The notes under the pieces were generated by a model, which was not told the origin of the DNA, did no database searches, and worked only from the letters and a program-made list of their open reading frames with translations. DNA of 64,000 nucleotides from Galeruca laticollis (taxonomy: Eukaryota; Arthropoda; Insecta; Coleoptera; Chrysomelidae), in contig OY998175.1 of assembly GCA_963921935.1 (NCBI GenBank), positions 222,100,517 to 222,164,516 of the forward strand, in the 5' to 3' direction. Positions 33,301-45,300 of this stretch are shown here, one piece after another (position 1 is the first letter of the stretch; each line of letters begins with the position of its first letter). The position numbers and the translations under genes are program-made.

Positions 33301-36300
33301 CAGTTCTACCTCATCGGAGATACAAGCTTCTGACCCAGGTGGGTAATTTTTTACCCTTCATAACTTAAGGAGTACTCGCTATTACCACAATTGACCAATC
33401 CGCATACTTTATTCCATGTATTACTGTGGCAAGCATTCGTAAAGTTGTGGAGGGTCTAGAATTGGTTATGGGGACTGTTGATTCTGTTAATGAACAGCCC
33501 ACTCCTTGGCCCTTGATCCCATGCTCAGAGATAAAGGAGGTTGGAGGATCTGTCTCCATATTCCCCTCTTCCTTCTGTTCTCTTTTCAAGTTCGAGATCG
33601 GTATCGTCCCAAACTTGTAAGAGAAGACATGGTCCTCCTTTTTGATCGCCTCACTGGATTTGAGGTCCATCGCAAAGGTAATCATCTGCCCCGGCCTTCT
33701 TCTCTTGAGCTAATGACACGTCACACCGGTGTTACCAGCTCTACGTTATGAGTTTGAATCAAGCTCAATAAATATTAACAATCATTTTCTTTGCTTCTTG
33801 GAATGAACATGGTAGCCGCCTTGGGAATGTTTTCTCCCCTTAGCGCTACCAGTTCCGTTTCCTTACAGTTCTACAGCCAATCTGTAGATTATTGTGACAC
33901 ACAGACCGTGTTTAGCATACCTGCGCGGAAGTGTATGCCCATCTTTTCTACCTGCTTCGTGAGCTTTTCATTTGGCAGGACTACCTTGCGATATTCCTTT
34001 GGCAGTACTGCCATCTTAATTACTCCCGCAACTGCGGCATAGCTGGTGGATTTTTCCTTCCACTCATACTCTCTTCCCATCTGAGCGGTGTTGAGGTGAG
34101 ATATATTCACTCCCTCTCTTGCCCGTCGTGGTAACTATTTAAGAGCCTTTCTTAGCCCTTTCCTCATTCTTTCTAGCCTGCTCTGGAGAAAGACCTTGCA
34201 ATAGGTGGAGGATCTCCGCACTCCTGCGACACTAAAGTCAGGATCATCTTTCCCACCGGGCTTTCCCAACGCGGTTCTCAATTGATCGGATTGTAGTTCT
34301 CCATTCTTCTCTATCTTGAGCTGCAAGAGAAGCTTCCTGCAGACCGTGACCGATGATTTCCTTGGTTTGATCCACCCAGCGCGTCGGAGACCTTCCTCTT
34401 GGTCGTTTGCCATTGATTTTGCTTTCGACAATAAGTTTTTCCAGTCCATTTGTTCTTCTTGAAATGTGTCCAAAATACCTTAGATATGACTGGTTTATCT
34501 TGGTTGAGAGCCTTGTGGTGATTTTTAGTTCATTAAGAATTGACACGTTAGTACGATGTTATGTGTATGAGATTCGTAGCATTCTTCTATAGGCACACAT
34601 TTCAAAGGCATCTATTTTTCTTCGATTGGCAACTTTCAATGTCCAGATCTCAGAGGCATATGTGGCAATGGCAAAGATCAAGGAGTTTAATAATTTCAGT
34701 TTATTGCGTTTAGATATTGCAGAGTCTTTCCATATTCGGGTTAGTTTTATTATTGAGTCACGTGCTATTGCCAGTCTGCATTTGATTTCTTTGTCGCAAC
34801 CGCCTTTGTTTGTAATAAGTGTTCCTAAGCTATTAAATTTCTCAATTATTTTCAAAACCATCGATCTGTTTAACATTGGTAGGGATGCGGTCTATTATCA
34901 TAATTTGCGTCTTCTTTTTGTTCAACGCAAGACCATGTTCTCTGCTGATCCTGTCCAACTTTCTCATGATTTCCGTGAGTTCTTCTTCTGAGCAAGCGAG
35001 TATTAAGGTGTCGTCTGTATATCTTAGATTAGTAATTCTTCTTCCTCCTATGGTTAATCCCCCTTGCCAGCCTTGCAAAACTTTTCTTATTATATAATCC
35101 CCGTATATATTGAAGAGTATCGGTAACATAATACAGCCCTGTCTTACACCGCACTTTGGAGTAAAATACTTAGATAGTGTGTTGTTGACTTTCACTTTCC
35201 CAAAGCTGTTGTCGTAAAGATTTTTAAGCAAAATAATCATATGCTTTGGTACCCCAATGTTTTCCAAGATAAGCCACAATTTCTTCCATTTTATACAGTC
35301 AAATGCCTTGCTGTAGTCGACAAAGCACAAATAAGTTTTTACATTGATTTCGTATGCTTTTTCTATTATCTGTCTAACATTCAGAATGTGTTCCCTATCC
35401 TGGCATGAATCCTGTGTCTTTGTCGAAAATCTGTGGAAGTAAGAAAGGTTTTAAGTGGTTGTTTATGATGTGAAGCAGAATTTTACTGGCATGTGACATA
35501 AGCGCTATTGTTCTGTAGTTGCTACAGTTTGTAAGAGAGCCTTTCTTGTGTAGTGGCATGTACACCGATTCGCACTATTCTTTTGGCCACACCCCAGTTT
35601 GCCAAATCTCAACACACAGGCTGTGGATTACATCAACATCGAGCTCGCCCATAGCTTTTATTGTTTCGGCGGGTATGCCATCATCACCAGGTGATTTGTT
35701 GTTATTCAGAAGGTTTATGGCTTTTTCTACTTCGGCTATTAAGATCGGGGGCTCTTTTTCAACCTCATCCATTTTTGGCAAACCATAATCTTCGGCTTTA
35801 TTAGTAGAAAAAAAGTTTTTCGCAGCATTGTCTCCATACTTCTGCTATGTTGTTGGCATCTGTGATTGTTTGTCCGTTGTCATTTTTTATTATTTGTGTC
35901 TGTGGCTTAAATTCTCTAGATAGATATTTGACTGTATCGTACAATTCGTGGGATCTGTTTGTATTTGCATGTTCTTCAAGTTCTTGGCATACTCATGTGG
36001 TGTGTTTTTGTCGTTTTTGCAGGATTTTTGAATTTCTTTGTCAAGGGCCTTCTTATTCTCCGGAGTAATAGTTTTGGACATAATTAATCTTCTCTGGGAG
36101 TCTATTAAATCGATTGTTCTTTCCGTCATCCAGTGTTTCTTCTTTATCGGTTTTGGATTCGTAGTTTTGTTCACACCGGATACGATCCATATTTTGATTG
36201 CTTCCCATGTTTGATTTGAGTTTCCGTCAGTCAACGCAGGACCGGAAGTTCGCAACGTTTCATGAAAAACTCTTTCATCGGGTATCGGTAATCTTTGACT

Positions 36301-39300
36301 AGGCTTGAAGAGATATTTCTTTAGTTTTATAGTAAGGCTAGATTTTAGAAGTTTATGGCCAGAACCGCATATCGCACCTGGTTAGGTTTGTAACTGATGT
36401 CCGCCAACGCGTTCGTATAAGAGTACAGTCTATCGGGTTTTTATATAGGCCTGAAGGTGATGGCCATGTTGATAAACATCGAGGATGATGTTTGAATATT
36501 GTATTTGAGATGGTCATATTATTATCTGTGCAAAACTGGATAAGTCGCTCACCAAGTTGATTTCTTTCACCCAGTCCATATTTCCCCACAATATTTCTTA
36601 TGTGGTCATCATTCTTGGGATTCCCTATTTTGGCAATAAAATCGCCCGTTACAATTAGTAGGTATGTTCAAAATGGCTCGCGGGTAACGGAAATGATAAT
36701 TGTTTTTTATTTGGAGACTTTACAATACCCCAGGTCGAGGTACAGAGTCCTTTGTCACTGGTCGAGGTTGACATCCTACCAAAATCAGCCTCTTCCCCTC
36801 CTGGGTGTTTTCCGGAGCTTTACCCTCCAAAAAAATTGTTTTTGTAAACATCGTCAAAGATAAAACGTTGAAATTGTTATCACAGCGTAGCCAAAAAATC
36901 AATGTAAGAAATTTTTACTTCTAATGTCATAATCCACTGTGATAAAACCAGTTTCCTTTGTTGAAATACTTTGATCATTTTAAATATCCCAGATATAATA
37001 TTATAATAGACTGTGGGAAAACCAGTTTCGTTTGTTGGAATTTTTTTATGGCAGAATGCACAAAAGAATGTAACTCGTTATTTCTTATCAATTTTATTGA
37101 ATGCTTGTTTTTCTTTTTGTAAACAAATTGCTTTTTTGAATATTTATGTAACTAGAAAAAAATTGATAGGAGAAAGTCAAAATCTATGTTTACAAAAATG
37201 TCTAGTCTAGACTAGAAAACTATCGCGTTCGTGTGAATCCCTAAAAATTACTAAAAACATTTTTGACTGTATAATACTTTGTTGTTAATTATTTGTCCAG
37301 CTTTGTTTTCTTTTTATTTTGCATGTTTTTTTTGTAATATTGTTGCAGAATCAGTTAACAGTGCCATTTTATCACAGGTACCAACAACAACAGGTGGGCA
37401 TATTTTTTTTATATTATAAATATATTCAATTAAAACGCATGTATCGAATTTTTTCTATTAAAAAGTTGGTAACGAAGGGATATTTATTTAATGATACGAG
37501 GATGAGTCAAATGAAAACTTATTGCTGTTTCCTAATGTATCTGTTTTAAAGTCACATTGGGGGACAGTGTTTCATTTTAAATTAACCAGAGCTATGTTTT
37601 AAAATTTTTTATTTTTCATGTTTCAGAATTTTCAATTAGATAAAAATTTAGTAAATTTGACGGATAATTCAAATTACACGCAATTACCCGGTTTAACTGG
37701 AATGTATCAACATCAACATTGTCCGTCTACATCACCATCACCCACGGTAATTACCATAAATTTATAATAAAAATGTTGTATTGTTTAATACTGTTTTTAT
37801 AGTCGAACCATAAATTAATGAGAGTTCAATATAGCGTAGACACAAAAGGCGTGCCCATTAATTTATGAGAGGGTTCAAAATTAACCAAAATAAATTATTA
37901 ATTATTTTTACAAACTAAAAACTTTTCGTCGCACTTTTTGAGGCTTAAAACTGACAATAGTAATAATAATAGTAATATATTTATTGCTTTTGAAATATTG
38001 TTACAACAATGAGTACAAGTATAAAAAAATAATTAATAGATTTTAAGTAATACAAATCTACAATACAAAATAGCGCAATTTTAATGTAGTCCAAATATAT
38101 TCTGCAATTTTTCTAGCTTCAAAAATTGTTATATTATTTAAGGCTTGCTTGAGTGAGTTTACATTTTCAAGGCAAATGAAATTTGGTTTCATTGATGTAT
38201 ACATTGGAGAGTAAAACAGAATATGAAAAATACTTTCTTTTTCAAAAACAGTACAATATAATTCGGGAGGACCCGTCCATGAGCTGGTGAAAGTGAGACG
38301 TGTTTGATATCGATCAGGTTTAAAATTAAGATTATGCAACGGCTACTCCGCCGAAGAGCTACTCAGGCGTGGGTTATATGCTAATAGAGACTCAAGGAGT
38401 AGGTCTTACCAGTTCTCGGGCAATTCTACTTATTTTTACGTTACGAGACGGAAAGACAAGTGGGCGCCACCCCGAGTCCTACTAGTCTATAGGTTATCTC
38501 ACATCAACTAATCCGAGTCAACGAAACAAGAAGTTGGAAGGTTATAAAAAAATGAACAACGTTATTTAATATTTACAAGTAGATTTATTAAATAAAAATT
38601 AGATATTGAAAGAAAATTGAAATTTCAAAATGTTATTAAATATTTACAACTAGATTTATTATTAAAAAAAATTAGAGACTGAAAGAAAATTGAGATTTCA
38701 AAATGTTATAAAAAAAATTAGATTCTGAAGGAAAATTGAAATTTAAACATGAATTATGATTTTACAAAAGAAGATATTAAATTACATATGGTATAAAACT
38801 ATGAAGTTAATTAATACATGAACTGTAGTTGGAAATAATCGACAATGTTATACGATTATTGACGTTAGTGCTTTCCTTGCATTTTTTTTCTTTTCCAACG
38901 ATGAATCTCTTGACTTACAAAGGAATCAGGAACCAATCAGCTGCATCAAGTCGGCTTTCAGTAGACCTCTCGGTCCAAGCTGGTAGAAAGTTCTAGCCGT
39001 GGTCCCAGCCGGTAAAGTTAAAGCTGGTAACATTTCAGCCAGTAGAAGGTTTAAGCCGGTAAAAAAAGGTTTAGGCCGGTAACAAAGTGCCAGAAAAGAC
39101 ACTTGAATCAGATACAGTTCCTGAATTCAGTAAAATGCAGGATATCTGAAGATGGAAATTACAGTAGGTACAAGTAACATAAGTACAAAAGTATCAAATG
39201 ATATCTAACAACGTGGTTCACATATCCTGTATTTTACAATATTTTAAGAAATTTTATTTATTTTAGAAATAAAAAGCACAATAAAAACCATAAGAAAGGT

Positions 39301-42300
39301 ACTAATTCATTTAATTTTATTTTAATGGCTTTTCAATATAGAATTTCATTGTTATAAAAAAAATATAAAGAACCAGAACAACGTGGTTCATGTTTCCTGT
39401 ATCTTGCTATATTTTAATGGAGAATTTAGAAATAAAAGCACAATAAGAATCATAAGAAAAGTTACTAATTACTATAAAGAACCAGAACAACGTGGTTCAT
39501 GTTTCCTGTATCTTGCAATATTTTAATAGAGACTTTAGAAATAAAAGCACAATAAGAATCATAAGAAAAGTTACTAATTCATTTAATTTTAATTTAACAT
39601 GTCTTCAACGTAAAATTGCATTGTTATAAAAAAAAGAATATAAAGAACCAGAACGAAATATATATAAAAAATAAACAGTTTTAGAGATTAAAACTAACTT
39701 TTCCGCATCTGTGGCCCTGTACAATATTCTATCATAAAATTGTTACTTGGTACACACTTCGGGGGATGTATCGTGCTAACAAACTGAAATTTCTCCAAAA
39801 ATAACCAAAAATTTGGATCTGGATTTATAGGACCCGCTGTACTCGCTCTAGTCAACTGAAAATCAATTGTACTCTCTGGAGGCTGTATCGTGCTAACAAA
39901 CTGAAAATTCTCCAAAAATGACAAAAATTTGGTACTTCAAGTACCATAGCACCCGTTGTACTGGCTTTAGTGAGCTGAATATCAATAGGGTTCCACTTTG
40001 AGACGCTCTGAAAATTATCCGATCATAAAATTGGTCACTTGTATATACTCCGGAGGCTGTATCGTGCTAACAAACTGAAATTTCTCCAAAAATGACAAAA
40101 ATATCGTACTTAAAGTATTGTGACATCTGTTGTATTGGCTCTGGTGAGCTGAAAATCAATAGGGTTCTTCAGTGAGATGTCCTGAATAATGTTCAATCAT
40201 AAAATTGGTGACTTGTTGAACTCCATAAGCTGTAGCGTGCTAACAAACTGAAATTTTTCAAAAAATGACAAAATGTCGTACTTCAAGTACCATAGCACCC
40301 GTTGTACTGGCTCTGGTGAGCTGAAAATCAATAGGGTTTATCTGTGAGATGTTCTGAACAATACACAATCATAAAATTGGTGACTTATTGCACTCCGGAC
40401 GCTGCACCGTGCTAACAAGACATGTAAGGAAAAGAGGCCGACGACGACATACACATAGGATTTTTTTCTAAACACCGTTTTTTCGTGTTGTTGTTGATGG
40501 AAAACGTAAAAATAACTCAAAAAAATTATTCAAAATTCCAACTTTTTTGGGGGTAAAGCAATACTTTTCTCGCATATTAGATAGGTTGGGCGGAAAAGTA
40601 AAACGAAATCGATATAGTATATTTCTGGTACTGAATGTTTTAAAGAAAATTAATTTGAAACTATTAAGTACAATGAAAGAAAGAATTAGCGAAGAAATAT
40701 TGTACATTTTATGCGAAACTACTCACCATTCATATGAATTCACTTCGATACGGTAGGATAAGAGAACTCAACAATAACGATATTTTCATAAAAAAAGGGC
40801 AAAACCTCATTGCGCCTCGACTTAAATATCCTAATGAAAACGAACTCATCCTAAAACTTAAAATTCGACAACCATTGACAAGACGTTGTTGTTGAGGGTA
40901 AATACTTGAGTTAGGTGCTCGGTAAATAACACTGCTTTTTCCTCATCACTTCTGGCCCACTGTAGTGTTGGTCACCGTTCATTTCTAATTGGAGGTACCT
41001 GAGTCTTAGGTTTTTTGGAGTTTTTGATTGGCTTCCATATTGAGTTGTCGTATCGATTTAGATTCGTTATGTAGTACGTAAATGATCTTTCTTGTTCCTC
41101 TTTAAGTTTAGATTTTAGTTGATTGCTTAATCTGTTTAGTGTGGTCTTGTCTGGCCCTTGCTTTTCTTTTTTGAGCTACTAACTTTTTAATTTCAGTTGG
41201 GATCTATTGAGCTTTGTTACCTGTGTTGGTTGCAGGCGTGGCATTTTGTGTAGCCTCTGTGAGAGTATTGTTTAAGGCTATTAGTGTTTCATCTATCTCC
41301 CTTGTTGTTTTAATGCTTACTTGGAGATCGATGTCCTCTTATAGTTTAGTACGGTATTTTTACCAGTTAGTTCTCTTATTATGCAACCTAGGTGCTGTAA
41401 TTTTGTAAACTATGAAACTGCTGATGGTTGCTATAATTGGAGAGTGGTCGTAGCTGGGCGTGACGTCCATGTAAGCAGGAGAGATACTCTGAATGATGAA
41501 TAGATCCAGCAGGTCAGGTGTTTTATTTGGATCTGTTGGCCAGTATGTAAGTGTGCCTGTTGACAAAGGGTGGTCATTATTTTCGTGTATTGGGCTTACT
41601 AGTTCTCTCCCTTTAGTGGTTGTAAGACGAGATCCAAATAATACATGTTTACTGTTGAAGTTTCCCCCTGCAATTAATTTATGACCTAGTGTCTCAAAGA
41701 AGTTTCTGAAATCTACTTTCTCTAAATTGTAAGGTAGTGGGCAGTAAACTGCTGCGACTTTTATTTCAAAGGACCTTATATTAACTTTGATAACTGTGGC
41801 TTGCAAGCAATTTTGTGCATACTTTGGTAGTTATACATGTTTTATAGTATTTTTTATCAGGATAGCTGATCCAGCATGGGCTGTATAATCTGGATCGTTT
41901 GAGGAATACGTTGTGTAATTGGGTATTCTGAAGTAACTTTGACTTGTGAAATGGCTTTCACTTATTAATAGAATGTCAATTCCATTGTGAAGTAGAAATA
42001 ACTAAACCTCGTTTTTGTGCTGTGGAAGCCCATTGGAATTCCACTATACTATTTTAATGAAGCTATTGAATTTTTTCAATAAGCGTAGTCAGTATGTTTA
42101 GGAACTTGCTGTTTTGTTGTATTAGTTGGTGAAACATGCTTTTGAATTACGCAAGGAATTTGTTCATTATGTCTTTAGTGTTTGTTTGTTGTTCACTACC
42201 ATTTCTTACGGCACTAGCGTAGCTATTACTTTTCCGCCCAACCTATCTAATATGCGAGAAAAGTATTGGTTTACCCACAAAAAAGTTGGAATTTTGAAAA

Positions 42301-45300
42301 AAAATTGAGTCATTTTTACGTTTTTTATCAAGAACAACAAGAAAAAATGGTTATTAGAAAAATAAACGGTTTTAAAGATTAAAACTAACTTTTCCGCATT
42401 TGTGGTCCTGAACAATATTCTATCATAAAATTGTTACTTGTATTCACTTCGGGGGATGTATCGTGCTAACAAACCGAAATTTCTCCAAAAATAACCAAAA
42501 ATTATGTATATCTGGATTTATAGGACCCGCTGTACTCGCTCTAGTCAACTGAAAATCAATAGGATTCATCTGTGAGACACCTTGAACAATATTCAATCAT
42601 AAAATTGATCAATCGTATACTCTCTGGAGGCTGTATCTTGCTAACAAACTGAAAATTCTCCAATAATGACAAAAGTTTGGTACTCTAAGTACCATAGCAC
42701 CCGTTGTTCTGGCTTTAGTGAGACGCTCTGAATAATATCCAATCATAAAGTTGGTCACTTGTATATACTCCGGAGGCTGTATTGTGCTAAGAAACTGAAA
42801 CTTCTCCAAAAATGACAAAAATATCGTACTTAAAGTACTGTAGCATCTGTTGTATTGGCTCTGGTGTGCTGAAAATCAATAGGGTTCATCAGTGAAATGT
42901 CCTGAATAATATTCAATCATAAAATTGGTGACTTGTTGAACTCCGGAGGCTGTATCATGCTAACAAACTGAAATTTCGCAAAAAATGACAAAATGTCGTA
43001 CTTCAAGTACCATAGCACCCATTGTACTGGCTCTGGTGAGCTGAAAATCAATAGGGTTCATCTGTGACATGTCCTTAACAATATTCAATCATAAAATTGC
43101 TGACTTATTGCACTCCGGAGGCTGTATCGTGCTAACAAGATATGTAAGAAAAAGTGGCCGACGACGACACACACACATGATTTTTTTTCTAAAAACAGTT
43201 TTTTCGTGTTGTTGTTGATGGAAAACGTAAAAATAACTCAAAAAAAATTTGAAAATTCCTACTTTTTTTGGGGTAAACCAATACTTTTCTCGCATATAGA
43301 TGGGATGGGCGGAAAAGTAAAAATCCTGTGAGTATGTCGTCGTTGTCGTCGGCCACTTTTCGTTACATGTCTTGTTAGTACGATACAGCCTCCGGAGTGC
43401 AACAAATCACAAATTTTATGATTGAATATTGTTGAAGACATCTTACAGATGAACCCTATTGATTTTCAGCTCACCAGAGCCAGTACAACGGGTGCTATAA
43501 TACTTTAAGTACGACATTTTGTCATTTTTAGAGAAATTTCACTTTGTTAGTACGATACAGCCTCCGAAGTGCAACAAGTTACCAATTTTATGATTTAATA
43601 TTATTCGGGATATCTCACGGATGAACACTATTAATTTTCAGCTCACCAGAGCCAGTACAACAGGTGCTATAGTACTATAAGTACGACATTTTTGTCATTT
43701 TAGGAGAAATTTCAAGTTTGTTAGCACTATACAGCGTCCAGAGTGTATACAAGTGACCAATTTTATGATTGAATATTGTTCAAGGTGTCTCACAGATGAA
43801 TCCTATTGATTTTCAGTAGACTAGAGCGAGTACAGCATGTCCTATAAATTCAGATATACTACATGTTTGGTTATTTTTGGAGTTATTTCAGTTTGCTACC
43901 ACAATACACCCCCCGAAGTGTAAACAAGTGACAGAATATTGTTCAGGGCATCTCTCAGATGCGGAAAAGTTAGTTTTAATCTTTAAAACCGTTTATTTTG
44001 TGGTTGATTTGGAAAGTAGGTTGGAGGCACTTTTGTTGTATATTCATACGATTGTTGGCATTGTTTGGTTTAAATAAATTATGGTAGAATTCGCATCCCT
44101 TGTAATTAGCTGGGTGGGCACCATCACATAAAGCACACCTAGCGGGGGTATCTTTACTTTTTTTGCAGGATGTTGCATTGTGATATCCCGCACATAAATG
44201 GTCTGTTGCAGTATGATCTCGAATGACCATATTGCTGACATCTCATGCATTGTGTAATGCCTTTTGTTGTTTTGGGTGGTTCTACTTGTATACTTAGTTA
44301 TCGGCTGGTTCTAAAACGACGAAAAAGATATTTAAAGGTTCTTTTGTCATTCTACTTTGATCTACTTTTTCATTTAAGTATTTGTAAATATTTAATATTT
44401 ATTGGGCATATATCATTTGGGTTTCACTTGTACGCTGTTTATAAAGTGAAAAAAATAGTAATAGATACGTCGTGGAAACATAAAAGATTTATTTATCACC
44501 TCAATACATATTGAAATTTAAACTATTAAAACATACATCAGTAAGTGGATTGAATTATATCGAACAACTTTTTCAACTTAAACGGTACGGCTATGTTTAT
44601 ATTGGTACTATCACTCTGGCCTCCTTATCAGAAATGTCTATGTTTTTTGAAATATCCAGTCAACCTTCCTAACCTTGATTTTATTTGTCCAGATGGTCAA
44701 GTCTTCTTCTTCGCTCATAAACGATTGGAACAGGTTTTGTTGGAGATACCTCGATATTGGTTTTGTTTGGTTATAAACTCGAAAACCACATGGTGATACT
44801 GTAGGTATTTATCACGTTGTTTTACGGCTCTGCGATTTCGAGAAATATCAACGAATCGGTGATAATCTGGTGCAAGATTTCATGATAGTTCATGGATGTG
44901 AGCACTGATTCGACAAACCCCACATGAGGTCACCCACCATCTAAGACCTTCTTTTTCCCATGTTGTATTCTGCAACTGGCTGTTGAGGTTGGCGTAATTC
45001 GCTGTCCCACTACCACCAAAATCAAGTAAGATTTGCTCAATTAATTTAATCGTTAGGAACTACCGTTTGAGGCACCTTCAGTGTCAATTGGTAGAGAATT
45101 CTTGTCGTACCTGATGTATGGGGGATCCGGATGCCTTAGTTAAATTTAATTTTAGTTATAAGATTTACGTTTATACGATTAATCAAATACCTGTGATCCC
45201 GGAAGTATACTTCGGCGGAATATCTATTTTTAATAACTTTATAAATTCAATCATTCCTTTCTTATCAGTTTTTATTGTTTGGCAATTGGTATTATATGGT

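Larger units (their letters stand above)
30130..34130 (-). mobile_element. LOA/R1-like non-LTR retrotransposon with RNase H, decayed
   Basis: Reading right to left: ORF1 remnants (34,110-33,365), apurinic-type endonuclease (about 33,160-32,430, split by a 402-bp MITE), RT (32,200-31,330), RNase H and C-terminal zinc motif (31,060-30,243), then a 3' end near 30,130 with an A-rich run on the minus strand. Such elements nick a target and reverse-transcribe their own RNA in place. The clade is tentative. Confidence 0.8.

Noticed and set aside
36720..36902. 60-residue minus-strand frame next to the RTE-like endonuclease
   Set aside because: Not in the style of the endonuclease and no recognisable motif; probably other repeat DNA.
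38460..38480. Second TGGCGCC-like primer-binding motif (minus strand)
   Set aside because: No adjacent LTR boundary could be found.
39207..39655. Regular repeats considered as a CRISPR-like array
   Set aside because: Units are 105-170 bp with no short constant repeat and variable spacer pattern, and the DNA is eukaryotic.
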